From the NCBI GenBank assembly GCA_964519385.1, contig CAZFLR010000007.1, positions 1-64,000 on the forward strand: DNA of 64,000 nt, written 5' to 3'. Under the pieces are notes generated by a model. That model worked only from the letters and a program-made list of their open reading frames with translations, was not told where the DNA came from and made no database searches. Position numbers and translations under genes: made by a program. Below are positions 36,538 to 44,757 of this stretch, piece after piece (the first letter of the stretch is position 1; every line of letters starts with the position of its first letter). Source of the DNA: SVFI01 sp964519385 (GTDB taxonomy: Bacteria; Bacillota; Clostridia; Lachnospirales; Lachnospiraceae).

Positions 36538-37356
36538 TTAGCCAAGGATTGATAATACACCCTGATTTGTCTGGTTAGCCTGTGCCAACATCGCCTGTCC
36601 TGCCTGAGCAAGGATATTGTTGTTGGAGAACTTAACCATTTCAGAAGCCATATCTGTATCACGAATCTGTGATTCAGCAGATGTTGTATTTTCTACAACG
36701 TTGTCAAGGTTCTTAATTGTGTGCTCTAATCTGTTCTGGATTGCACCAAGGTCAGATCTCTGCTGTGAAACAACCTTCAGAGCTGCTTTAATCATTGTGA
36801 TTGCTTTCTGTGCATTGACATCTGATGTACCTCCTACGGAAATACCTGTGATACCAATACCTGCTGCACTCATACCTGCGATAGAGAATGAGATAATCTG
36901 ATTAGCTTCTGCACCAACCTGAAGACCTTTTTTAGTAAATGTTCCATCAAGAAGATTCTGCTCGTTGAATGTAGTTGTTGAAGCTACACGGTCGATTTCA
37001 GATGTAAGAGCCTGAATCTCTGAGTTGATGTAAGAACGGTCTGCAGATGTCTGTGTACCGTTAGCTGCCTGAACTGCCAGCTCTGTCATACGCTGCAACA
37101 TGTCATGCACTTCTGCAAGTGCACCTTCTGCTGTCTGCACACAAGAGATACCATCCTGTGCATTGGCACTGGCCTGTGTAAGACCTCTAATCTGACGTCT
37201 CATCTTCTCTGAAATAGCAAGACCTGCTGCATCATCTGCTGCACGGTTGATTCTGTAACCTGAAGATAATTTCTCTGTTGATTTTGCCTGAACACCTGTT
37301 GTAATTCCTAACATTCTGTTAGAGTTCATTGCTGTAAGATTGTGCTGTACTACCAT
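36538..37356 (-). CDS. hag: flagellin (copy 2)
   Basis: This has 272 aa, the same length as copy 1, with identical central protein sequence. Diagnostic differences are MLGITTGVQAK near the start and EMVKFSNN..AGQAMLAQANQTNQGVLSILG at the end. ATG 37356 follows AAGGAGG; the longer frame from 37404 lies in the regulatory leader. Own sigma-28 promoter and terminator make it a separate transcript. It may be expressed together with copy 1 or differently, since the two leaders differ in sequence. Confidence 0.97.
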   Translation of the reverse strand: MVVQHNLTAMNSNRMLGITTGVQAKSTEKLSSGYRINRAADDAAGLAISEKMRRQIRGLTQASANAQDGISCVQTAEGALAEVHDMLQRMTELAVQAANGTQTSADRSYINSEIQALTSEIDRVASTTTFNEQNLLDGTFTKKGLQVGAEANQIISFSIAGMSAAGIGITGISVGGTSDVNAQKAITMIKAALKVVSQQRSDLGAIQNRLEHTIKNLDNVVENTTSAESQIRDTDMASEMVKFSNNNILAQAGQAMLAQANQTNQGVLSILG

Positions 37357-37363
37357 ATAATTT

Positions 37364-37396
37364 CCTCCTTGAATTTGCATGTCGTCATCCTTGACG
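37364..37396 (-). promoter_or_regulatory. flagellin copy 2 leader with CsrA-type hairpin
   Basis: CGTC-AAGGAT-GACG (37383-37396) is a 4-bp stem with GGA in a six-base loop and includes CAAGGATG, a full match to the core CsrA consensus CARGGAUG. It lies 12 nt upstream of the AAGGAGG ribosome-binding site, which carries a second GGA. csrA and fliW are 3-4 kb away. Confidence 0.75.
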
Positions 37397-37483
37397 ATCA
37401 TCAATCGAAAAAGATTTGTCCCGGCCGTACGCTCCGTTTCATTCTTTTTCTTAGGTTAATAAGTATTTGTTTACTTGTATTAT

Positions 37484-37510
37484 ATATCGGAGAAACTCCA
37501 AAAATATTAA
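37484..37510 (-). promoter_or_regulatory. sigma-28 promoter of flagellin copy 2
   Basis: CCGATAT (-10) with TTAAT at a spacing of 15-16 nt. The first about 20 transcribed bases (ATACAAGTAA) match those of copy 1. Confidence 0.75.
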
Positions 37511-37544
37511 TACCAAAATTTGATTTTTTCAAAAAATTTGAAAA

Positions 37545-38027
37545 TTATTTTTTATTGTCCAGAAAATGCGCCTGTGTAAAGGAAGCCTGGCTCATACTCT
37601 TATAGTAGTCCAGAGCTGCCTTGGAGGAAGTCCGTCCCTTGCGGATTTTCTCCCGGCTCTGCCGGAAATACTGTTCGACAAGTGTCTTGTTTCTTGCTTC
37701 CTGAGCCTGAATCGATACACTTCTCTCCGTAATCTGCGAAATCATTTCCTGCATACGGGAAATATTCTGTGCATATTTCTCTTTCCCGTCCGGAGCCTGA
37801 ATCTCTTCTTTCACATGCCGGAACAAATCTTCAAAGCCTTCATCCAGCTTTTCCATTTCTACGATAAGCTCCATCTTCCGGTTTGCATTGTCATCAAAAT
37901 CCTCCCACTTCATGTTCGGATCATTTAAAATGACTGTCTGCTCATTGTTTTTGACTATTATCTCGTCCAAAATCCCAATCTTTTTAGCGAGACTTTCTTC
38001 CATAATAGAAAGGTACTGTTTTTCCAT
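37545..38027 (-). CDS. FliT/FlgN-like flagellar chaperone
   Basis: The protein has 160 aa, mostly charged helices with no signal peptide. It lies directly after fliS in the flaG-fliD-fliS transcript, where fliT or a similar export chaperone is normally found. The sequence alone gives only a helical chaperone-like pattern, so the FliT label rests on position and size. It starts 9 nt after fliS ends. Confidence 0.6.
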   Translation of the reverse strand: MEKQYLSIMEESLAKKIGILDEIIVKNNEQTVILNDPNMKWEDFDDNANRKMELIVEMEKLDEGFEDLFRHVKEEIQAPDGKEKYAQNISRMQEMISQITERSVSIQAQEARNKTLVEQYFRQSREKIRKGRTSSKAALDYYKSMSQASFTQAHFLDNKK

Positions 38028-38036
38028 TACATTCTC

Positions 38037-38417
38037 CTATTTCGCTCTCTTCATGACCTCTTTCCACGTGTCCCTCATAGAATGGAGATGTCCGTTAACT
38101 TCTTCCAATATCTCTTTATCCTTTTTAATATTCGCTTCAATCAAGCGTTCAAGCAGATATTTGTAAACTCTCTCAAAATCCTCTGCCACAGGATATTTCA
38201 TATCAAGTGTAGCACGAAATTCTTCAATGATACGCTGTACCTTTTTAATATTGTCATTCGCCTTCTGTATATCCTTCTGCTCAATTCCCATAATTGCAAT
38301 ATTGCAGAATTTAATCGCTCCGTCATAAAGCATAAGTGTAAGCTCTGCCGGCGAAGCAGTCATTATTTTATTGGTATTATACTGCGCATATTGCGCATAT
38401 GCATTAGGTAATGCCAT
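38037..38417 (-). CDS. fliS: flagellin export chaperone FliS
   Basis: FliS binds the flagellin C-terminus before export, 126 aa. It has the N-terminal AYAQYAQYNTNKIMTASPAELTLMLYDGAIKF pattern of FliS (NKI..ASP.EL..MLY.G). GGAGG precedes the ATG, and it starts 8 nt after fliD. In B. subtilis FliS also affects how FliW senses flagellin. Confidence 0.95.
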   Translation of the reverse strand: MALPNAYAQYAQYNTNKIMTASPAELTLMLYDGAIKFCNIAIMGIEQKDIQKANDNIKKVQRIIEEFRATLDMKYPVAEDFERVYKYLLERLIEANIKKDKEILEEVNGHLHSMRDTWKEVMKRAK

Positions 38418-38425
38418 GTCCCTCT

Positions 38426-40030
38426 TTATCCTCCTAACAGCCCGGATATCGCGCTGGTCTTAGAATTTAATTTCGCTAATGCCGTCTCCATCGCACTGAA
38501 TTTCTGATACCACTTATCCTCAAAAGCGGTAATTCTCTCTTCCTGTGCTGCGATTTCTTTGGTGTAAGCATCATACTCCTTCTGCATCTGCTTATCGTTG
38601 TATGCCTTGTAAATGCTTCGCATCTCTGTCGCTGACATCTTATCGGACAATGTCGTATACAGATTGTTGCTGAGCTTCTGGAAAAACGCCATTACCGTTT
38701 CCGGATCATTCGTAATCATGGATTTCAGTTTATCTGTTTTTCCGGAAGTAGACTCATCATCCTTATCTCCGTCGATATGATATGCGTGCTTTTCATTGTC
38801 AGCCGCCGTAAAATATCCGAGTGTATTGATACCGAAGTTGGAAAGATAGTATGTCTCTCCGCCAATCTCAATCCCGCCTGACATTACACTCTGCATTGCA
38901 TTGGAAAGCGTTCCGAGTGTTGCGTCTCTGCGAAGCAGGGAATCTTTAATCTTTTTCTCCCAATCTTCAATTTCGCTTTCGGAAAGGGATTCCTTCTCCT
39001 CGGATGTCAATGGCTCATAGCCCTTTGACGAATCCGCATTATACAGCTTATCCATCTCGTTGATAAGCTCATTATATCCCTTCAGGAAATTTTTAATTGT
39101 ATCATAAATTCCGTCGTAGTCATTGGCCGTTGTCAAAGTCAGTTCTTCTGCCGACTCCTTCAGTGCCGTGATTGTCAGACCGTTGATATTGAATACATTT
39201 TCCGTTGACTCAAACAGTGCACCGTTTAAGAGAATCTGTGCATTCTGCGCCTGAATACGCGTTGCTGCGCCATCTCCCTTTTCCGTGGAAAGCGTCAGTC
39301 CGAGGCGGTCAAGCTGTGCCTGAAAATCTGCACTCACCTTTCCGTCCGGCGATGCGTTCTCATCTGCCTCTGCCGTCAAAATTCCGAGGGAAGAAAGAAG
39401 CTTCAGTCCGCTGTCTGTCGTATTCCCCTCTGCATCCTGTGCAGTAAGGGAAAACTCTGATTCCGTTCCAGTCTCCTTCGCACTGATAAAAAACCGCTGG
39501 TTCTTTTCATCAAAGCTTGCATTTACACCTGCTTCTTTTAACTTTGAAACCACGTCGCTGACCTTACTCGCACCTGACAGTGAAATATCAGTCTCCGTTC
39601 CGTCACCGAGCTTCATCTTCAAATTAACCGTCTCATCCTCAGCGATTCCTGCTACCTCTGCAAGAGTAGAGGATGCCTTCACTCCACTGAGGGTTGCGCC
39701 CGTCAGATAGCCCGACTTTGCAAGCGATTTTACCTGTAAGGTCTGAACTCCGTCCGTCGCATTCGCCCCTGCAATGACAGTTGCTATCGAGCTGTTCGAT
39801 ACATTTGTCTTTTTCTGCGTATATGCGGAAGAAAAACGCATATTGCTGATTGTAGAAGAATACAGGCTGTAAAGCTTGCTGTTTAATGTCTTCCACGCAT
39901 CCATCTTCCACGATAACTTCGTCTGCGCCTTTTCAAGGCTGCTTTTCTTTTCACTCTTGGCAGATACGAGTTCCGAAATAATAGTTTCTGTATCAAGGCC
40001 AGAGTTCATACCTGTAATACGAATCGCCAT
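38426..40030 (-). CDS. fliD: flagellar filament cap FliD
   Basis: This is the cap protein that folds flagellin at the filament tip, 534 aa. The N-terminus IRITGMNSGLDTETIISELVSAK is the FliD start. ADNEKHAYHIDGDK lies near residue 405, and the C-terminal region (about 455-534) contains the coiled coil and ends TSAISGLLGG. GGAGG precedes the ATG. It follows flaG by 12 nt. Confidence 0.95.
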   Translation of the reverse strand: MAIRITGMNSGLDTETIISELVSAKSEKKSSLEKAQTKLSWKMDAWKTLNSKLYSLYSSTISNMRFSSAYTQKKTNVSNSSIATVIAGANATDGVQTLQVKSLAKSGYLTGATLSGVKASSTLAEVAGIAEDETVNLKMKLGDGTETDISLSGASKVSDVVSKLKEAGVNASFDEKNQRFFISAKETGTESEFSLTAQDAEGNTTDSGLKLLSSLGILTAEADENASPDGKVSADFQAQLDRLGLTLSTEKGDGAATRIQAQNAQILLNGALFESTENVFNINGLTITALKESAEELTLTTANDYDGIYDTIKNFLKGYNELINEMDKLYNADSSKGYEPLTSEEKESLSESEIEDWEKKIKDSLLRRDATLGTLSNAMQSVMSGGIEIGGETYYLSNFGINTLGYFTAADNEKHAYHIDGDKDDESTSGKTDKLKSMITNDPETVMAFFQKLSNNLYTTLSDKMSATEMRSIYKAYNDKQMQKEYDAYTKEIAAQEERITAFEDKWYQKFSAMETALAKLNSKTSAISGLLGG

Positions 40031-40042
40031 ACGTTCTGCCTC

Positions 40043-40471
40043 CTATCTCTTTTCATCAACAAGAATACCTGCCATTTCCCATACCTTCGCTATCATGTCA
40101 AGCGTTTTCTCCGGTGGCAGTTCTTTAATTACCTTTTTCGTGTCTTTGTCTACAATTTTAATGGTTACTCTGTTCGTATCCTCATGAAAACCGAAGACAG
40201 CTTCCGAATTTTCCATCTTCTTATTCATCTGATCAACCGCTTTTTTTATCTGTTCCTTTGACGGCTGACTCTGATTACCGAACGTGCCCTGTTCCTGAGA
40301 ATCCCGGTCGAATTCCTTCGTTCTTGCAACTCCCTGTGTCATCGCGTCTAACTTGGCACCTGATTCCAGTGCGATTGCTTCCGTGCTCTCCGCAACAGGT
40401 CTGACCGGTTCCACAGGTGTCGTATTCTGTGCCTGCAGGGTCATGATACTTCCAATTGGTTCAATTGCCAT
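40043..40471 (-). CDS. flaG: FlaG family protein
   Basis: The protein has 142 aa. The N-terminal 60 residues are variable; the C-terminal 90 contain the FlaG pattern (EQIKKAVDQMNKKMENSEAVFGFHEDTNRVTIKIVD and KVIKELPPEKTLDM). ATG 40471 follows GGAGGTGG; the ORF's earlier ATG is in the ribosome-binding site. FlaG often affects filament length and is typically next to fliD. A sigma-28-like promoter is just upstream. Confidence 0.9.
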   Translation of the reverse strand: MAIEPIGSIMTLQAQNTTPVEPVRPVAESTEAIALESGAKLDAMTQGVARTKEFDRDSQEQGTFGNQSQPSKEQIKKAVDQMNKKMENSEAVFGFHEDTNRVTIKIVDKDTKKVIKELPPEKTLDMIAKVWEMAGILVDEKR

Positions 40472-40523
40472 AATATCCACCTCCATGTGAAAAATAAAGT
40501 TAGCTACTTATACTTTAACTTAT

Positions 40524-40550
40524 TTATCGTCAAAAATAAATAAAAAGTTA
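40524..40550 (-). promoter_or_regulatory. sigma-28-like promoter of flaG-fliD-fliS
   Basis: TAAC, 16-nt spacer, ACGATAA on the minus strand. The -10 has A instead of the first C. Confidence 0.6.
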
Positions 40551-40580
40551 ACCATTTTTCACAAGAAAAATACAAAATTA

Positions 40581-40796
40581 CTAGAAGAGGTCTTTCAGTG
40601 CCTCAAGTCCTGAAACCTGCATTGCCTCTTTATTTGCTTCCTGAATCTGAAGATAAACCTCTTTACGGTATACCGGCACTTCCTTCGGAGCTGCTATACC
40701 AATCTTTACCTGATCACCCTTTACTTCAAGAATTGTAATCTCTACATTGTTATTGATGACGAGTGCTTCGCCTTTTCTTCTTGTCAGTGCCAGCAT
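40581..40796 (-). CDS. csrA: carbon storage/translation regulator CsrA
   Basis: This RNA-binding repressor has 71 aa. MLALTRRKGEALVI, KGDQVKIGIAAPKEVPVYRKEVY are the canonical CsrA beta strands with the GGA-binding residues. ATG 40796 starts 1 nt after the fliW stop, so they are translationally coupled. In B. subtilis CsrA blocks flagellin translation and FliW releases it; here both flagellin leaders carry matching GGA hairpins. Confidence 0.97.
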   Translation of the reverse strand: MLALTRRKGEALVINNNVEITILEVKGDQVKIGIAAPKEVPVYRKEVYLQIQEANKEAMQVSGLEALKDLF

Positions 40797-40797
40797 A

Positions 40798-41250
40798 TTA
40801 TACACCCGCCTTTCTGTTTTTTAAAATCTCGTAAATCGGAAATTTTATCTGATATTCTTCACCTTCCGTAATCACCTGGCAGGCTTTTCTGTTATCGGCA
40901 TTGATTACAATCGGTCCGCGAAGATTTACACTCATCTTTGTCAGATCGCTCGGAACAGTCACTGTCACCAGCACAAGCATATTCTCCGGATCCAGTCCGC
41001 CGATTGGTTTTAACAGCTCGTCCTCCACCTGAGGATTGTAATCTTCCAAAATATCAAGCGGATTCATGACAGGAATTGCAAACTGCGGTTCCTGCATGGA
41101 CTGCAGCCACTGGATGCCTCCGTTCTTTTCATTGTCATGAATCAGTGTAAATGTTGTCAACTGCGGAAATCCCACGATACCGTTTACGAAATGAATCAGT
41201 TTATCGTCCTCTATATCGATTGTCCCAAAGATTCTTGTATTAACCTCCAT
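40798..41250 (-). CDS. fliW: flagellar assembly factor FliW
   Basis: FliW binds flagellin or CsrA in a partner switch, 150 aa. FGTIDIEDDKLIHFVNGIVGFPQLTTFTLI is the conserved N-terminal part, and VTVTVPSDLTKMSVNLRGPIVIN the middle. The fliW-csrA pair sits between the hook-junction genes and the flaG-fliD genes. Confidence 0.97.
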   Translation of the reverse strand: MEVNTRIFGTIDIEDDKLIHFVNGIVGFPQLTTFTLIHDNEKNGGIQWLQSMQEPQFAIPVMNPLDILEDYNPQVEDELLKPIGGLDPENMLVLVTVTVPSDLTKMSVNLRGPIVINADNRKACQVITEGEEYQIKFPIYEILKNRKAGV

Positions 41251-41279
41251 ACTCTCTTCTCCTCTTCTATGTATCTGTA

Positions 41280-42803
41280 TTATAAGTAATTCAACAATGT
41301 TGTCTGCGAAATCTTACCGGTTGCCATCAACGCTGCCTGATAAGCGAGCTCTACGCTTCCCAAATTAACTGCAACCTCTGTCAGATCCACATCTTCATTC
41401 TGTGAAGATAATGTCTTGAAGTTTGTCTGCTGCTTTGCAAGACGATTTGAGACAAGCTCAACTCTCGCTCCCCGGTTACCTGTCGCCGTAAGTGCTGTAT
41501 TGGCCAAATCCAGATGTCCCTGCATATTTGCCACATTTGCCTCAAACAGTTTCTGCATTTTATCAGTTAAAAACGTGTTTGCTTTTTGAGCCGCCGCAAG
41601 ACGGTTTTTAAGCTCCTGATTGTTCGGATCAGCCTTCAGCATTTCTTCCAGTGTGGAAATATTTTTTTCCATCGCTTCTACATCTTCTATAGATGCAATC
41701 AAATCGTCCACATCTCTGCTCAGGTCCGTTGAAAACAATTCATTTGCCAGTGTATTTACTCTGACATTCTGATTGAAACCAACATCATATGAAATAAACT
41801 GATTTGAATTATCATCTGTTGCTCCCGTCAGATAACCTTCATTATATTTTATGCCGTCAGATTCACAATAGAAGTAATGCTCCGGCCGGATGTCACTCTT
41901 TGCAAACTCCTTCTTTTCGTAGGTTACACGGATTTCACCCTCGTCTTTATCAAGCGTAGCAGGATTATCTCTGACTGCAGTCAACGCATCATAATTAGTT
42001 TTATTTAAAATCAGTTCTCCCGTTTCCGGAATAAACACAGCTCCTGACGCTGACGTTTCAGCACTCAGATAAGGATCCTTTGTGGTGTCATTGACCGAAA
42101 CCACTTCCGCCGTAATAGTCTGCAGGATTCCGTTCGTGTCATAGTAAGAAACCACAGGTGCCATATCCGGCGAACAGTTTTCATATGCCAGACGCAGTCT
42201 GTATACCTGATTGGTGCTGATTGCATCCTCCATGGTTCCGAGAGCTTCCGCATTTGCTTCCGTCATCTTATCAAGATCGGAAACATCCACATAAGTCAGT
42301 TCATCGAGGCTGTCGCTTCCGAGCTGTTCCGTAATCGTGTATTTCCTGTCTGAGTCCGTTCCGAATGTCAGCGGTGTATCTGTTCTGTATCCTGTAAACA
42401 CATATCTTCCCGCATAATCCGCATCTCCCGTGGCATAAACTTCCTGCTGCAGTGCTTTCAGATTCTCAAGCACCTTGCTCCGGTCATCCGCAGTGTTAAA
42501 TCCCGCTGCCCCCTGGGTACAGTTGGAGTACATATCCGTCACAATCTCAATTACCGTACTTATCGCACTCTCCGTAACATCCAGCCATGATTCCGCATCC
42601 GGAATGTTCTTCGTGTAATACTGGCTGACCTGATTTAAATTCGTGCGAAGTCGGAGAGCACGGATAGCCACAACCGGATCATCCGAAGGGCGGTTAATCT
42701 TGGAACCCGTCGCAAGCTGCGTATTCAGCTTATTCTCGAGCACCTTGTTATTGTTAATATTCGTTATGGAATTTTGGGAAATAATCTTATTCGTAATTCT
42801 CAT
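41280..42803 (-). CDS. flgL: flagellar hook-filament junction protein FlgL (HAP3)
   Basis: The protein has 507 aa. Flagellin-like ends flank a long central region: MRITNKIISQNSITNINNN at the start with KINRPSDDPV near residue 33, and VNLGSVELAYQAALMATGKI at the end. Longer than many FlgL (about 300 aa) because of a central insertion of about 200 residues. GGAGG precedes the ATG. It joins FlgK to the filament. Confidence 0.93.
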   Translation of the reverse strand: MRITNKIISQNSITNINNNKVLENKLNTQLATGSKINRPSDDPVVAIRALRLRTNLNQVSQYYTKNIPDAESWLDVTESAISTVIEIVTDMYSNCTQGAAGFNTADDRSKVLENLKALQQEVYATGDADYAGRYVFTGYRTDTPLTFGTDSDRKYTITEQLGSDSLDELTYVDVSDLDKMTEANAEALGTMEDAISTNQVYRLRLAYENCSPDMAPVVSYYDTNGILQTITAEVVSVNDTTKDPYLSAETSASGAVFIPETGELILNKTNYDALTAVRDNPATLDKDEGEIRVTYEKKEFAKSDIRPEHYFYCESDGIKYNEGYLTGATDDNSNQFISYDVGFNQNVRVNTLANELFSTDLSRDVDDLIASIEDVEAMEKNISTLEEMLKADPNNQELKNRLAAAQKANTFLTDKMQKLFEANVANMQGHLDLANTALTATGNRGARVELVSNRLAKQQTNFKTLSSQNEDVDLTEVAVNLGSVELAYQAALMATGKISQTTLLNYL

Positions 42804-42837
42804 AGGTAACCTCCGGTTTTCAAAACTCTCAACCTAT

Positions 42838-42862
42838 ATATCGGCTTGTTTTCCCTTTTTAA
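42838..42862 (-). promoter_or_regulatory. possible sigma-28 promoter of flgL
   Basis: CCGATAT is perfect; TTAA/TAAA lies only 13-14 nt upstream, shorter than the usual 15-16, in the flgK2-flgL gap. Confidence 0.45.
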
Positions 42863-44742
42863 ACACCCGTTTGAAGAATTAATCTGTCATAAACTTCCGT
42901 CAGCACCTGTATCATCTGTGAAGCCAGATTATACGCATGCTGGAATTGTACCAGATTCAGGGATTCCTCATCGGTATCAACACCGCTGATAGAAAGCCGC
43001 TGCGTATCTATTGTCGCTTCAATGTTCTGATAACTTGCATAGAAAGCATTCGCGCTACTGGCATTCAGGGATACATCCGAAAGAATGCACTGCAGAAAAT
43101 CTCCTGCATTACATCCGCGGAAGCTCATCACTTCCTTATTGGTGCGCAAATCGGTCAAATCTTCAATGACATCATACGCTTCCTGTCCCGTTCCTTTTCC
43201 TGTATGTGTGGCAAAAAGTCCGGAATCCTCAAGCATTTCTTTGTTTACGGCAAAGTTTGCAGCCGTGAGATAATAATATGTATCGTCCGTGCTGGCAATC
43301 GGTGTTCCTGCAACCTTATTGCGTGAATCCAAAAACTTGCGCTGTGTCACATCCGTTGCCTCATTCGCCACAAAAAGCACATCTGCTGCGTTTCCGTAAG
43401 AGTCCACCGAGCCGTCCTGTGTCAGAATGCGGTTAAAAGCCTCTGCAAAGGTACGTACCCACTCATTGAGCTGCTCCTGATAATAAGGAATGCCCTGATA
43501 ATCAATGGCCGCACCGATTGTAACGTCTTTACCTATACGGCTGGAATTCGGCTGGTAGCTGTTCTTTGCAAGGTCATCACTGATTTCAAAGATGTACTGG
43601 CTGATATCCCCGTTTGCATCATAGACTACCTTAAATGTATCGTAGTAAAACTCCTGATTTCCAATCTGCATTACACCTCCGTCGTCGGAAAGTGTACATT
43701 TATTCAAATCCTTCAGATAATCCGCGGTCACATCCACGGTCACCTCATTCTTGCCCGTCGTCTGATTTTTTTCTATACTTGAAAGCGTTCCTTTAAACTG
43801 TTCTGCATTGTTTCCGTCTCTCATGGCAATGAGTCCCTGAAGCTGTCCGCCGATTAAGGTGCTTGACATATAGAAATCATTTCCGTTTTTCCACTTGATA
43901 TCAAACAATCCGAGTGCATCTGACTGATTGTTTGCCTCGTATTTAGCTTTTGCAACGCATTCCAGTTCATAATATTCTCCGGAATCCACAAGCATCTGCC
44001 CGCCGGCAATCTGAACCACGTAACGTTTCGCTCCGGTGTCGCGTCCGTTATTGACATCATATATCGGTGTCTCTGTCACCTCTACATTGGTAACCAGAGA
44101 CAGCTTGTCAATCAGCAGATCTCTCTGATCCCGAAGCTCATTTGCCGTTGTTCCTGTCAGTTCAATTACATTAATCTGTTCATTTAAAGAAGCAATCTCA
44201 CGGGCATAAGAATTGATTTCATCTACCTTATTCTTAATTTCGGCATTGATATCAAGCTGCATATTAGAAAGATTCTCTGCCACTGTATTGAAATAATAAG
44301 CCAAATTGTTTGCAAATCCGATAAACTGGGATTTTGTGGTTGCATCACCTGCATTTTTCTGAACCTCTGCCAATGCACTGTACATTTCATTAAAAATGGT
44401 GGTGAAGCCCTTGATTGTCTTGTCATCCGAAAACAAATCTTCTATCTGCTGCATATAATACTGCTTTTCTTCGTACTCGCCGACTTTATTGTTATTATTC
44501 CAATATTTAAAATCATAGAAGGCATCACGGTTACGATCTATGGAAATCGTGTCAACACCGGAACCAGCACACCCGTAAGTAGTATATGTCCGGAGTGCAT
44601 CGCTTGCCTTCTGTGTGACCGTCTGTCTGGAATATCCCTTAGTCTCAACATTCGCAATGTTGTTACCTGTCGTATTGAGTGCGGCGTTCGCCGCCGTCAG
44701 TCCGGTATATGCAATATTTAAACCAAAAAATGTGGAAGCCAT
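42859..44742 (-). CDS. flagellar hook-associated protein FlgK, second paralog
   Basis: The protein has 627 aa. It starts FFGLNIAYTGLTAANAALNTTGNNIANVETKGYSRQ, the FlgK signature. The C-terminus has LQFQHAYNLASQMIQVLTEVYDRLI, the matching helical tail with ISGVDTDEESLNLV before it. GGGGGA precedes the ATG. It starts 15 nt after the first flgK. Two intact flgK-type genes in tandem are unusual; one may form a different junction or load a different filament. Confidence 0.88.
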   Translation of the reverse strand: MASTFFGLNIAYTGLTAANAALNTTGNNIANVETKGYSRQTVTQKASDALRTYTTYGCAGSGVDTISIDRNRDAFYDFKYWNNNNKVGEYEEKQYYMQQIEDLFSDDKTIKGFTTIFNEMYSALAEVQKNAGDATTKSQFIGFANNLAYYFNTVAENLSNMQLDINAEIKNKVDEINSYAREIASLNEQINVIELTGTTANELRDQRDLLIDKLSLVTNVEVTETPIYDVNNGRDTGAKRYVVQIAGGQMLVDSGEYYELECVAKAKYEANNQSDALGLFDIKWKNGNDFYMSSTLIGGQLQGLIAMRDGNNAEQFKGTLSSIEKNQTTGKNEVTVDVTADYLKDLNKCTLSDDGGVMQIGNQEFYYDTFKVVYDANGDISQYIFEISDDLAKNSYQPNSSRIGKDVTIGAAIDYQGIPYYQEQLNEWVRTFAEAFNRILTQDGSVDSYGNAADVLFVANEATDVTQRKFLDSRNKVAGTPIASTDDTYYYLTAANFAVNKEMLEDSGLFATHTGKGTGQEAYDVIEDLTDLRTNKEVMSFRGCNAGDFLQCILSDVSLNASSANAFYASYQNIEATIDTQRLSISGVDTDEESLNLVQFQHAYNLASQMIQVLTEVYDRLILQTGV

Positions 44743-44757
44743 ATCATTTCCCCCTTA

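Larger units (their letters stand above)
35478..37356 (-). repeat. direct duplication of the flagellin gene
   Basis: Two 819-nt coding copies are offset by exactly 1060 nt. About 645 nt (roughly 35574-36217 and 36634-37277) show no difference by eye, while the ends and the leaders have diverged. Confidence 0.9.

Noticed and set aside
35557..36901. Two identical 94-aa plus-strand frames opposite the flagellins
   Set aside because: They are identical only because the flagellin cores are identical; no start signals.
37357..37404. 16-codon N-terminal extension of flagellin copy 2 (start 37404)
   Set aside because: The region is the CsrA-type leader; flagellin starts at MVVQHNLTAMNSN, as in copy 1, with AAGGAGG just before it.
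37342..37605. 87-aa plus-strand frame over the flagellin promoter
   Set aside because: It overlaps the sigma-28 promoter and the leader of flagellin copy 2 and has no credible ribosome-binding site.
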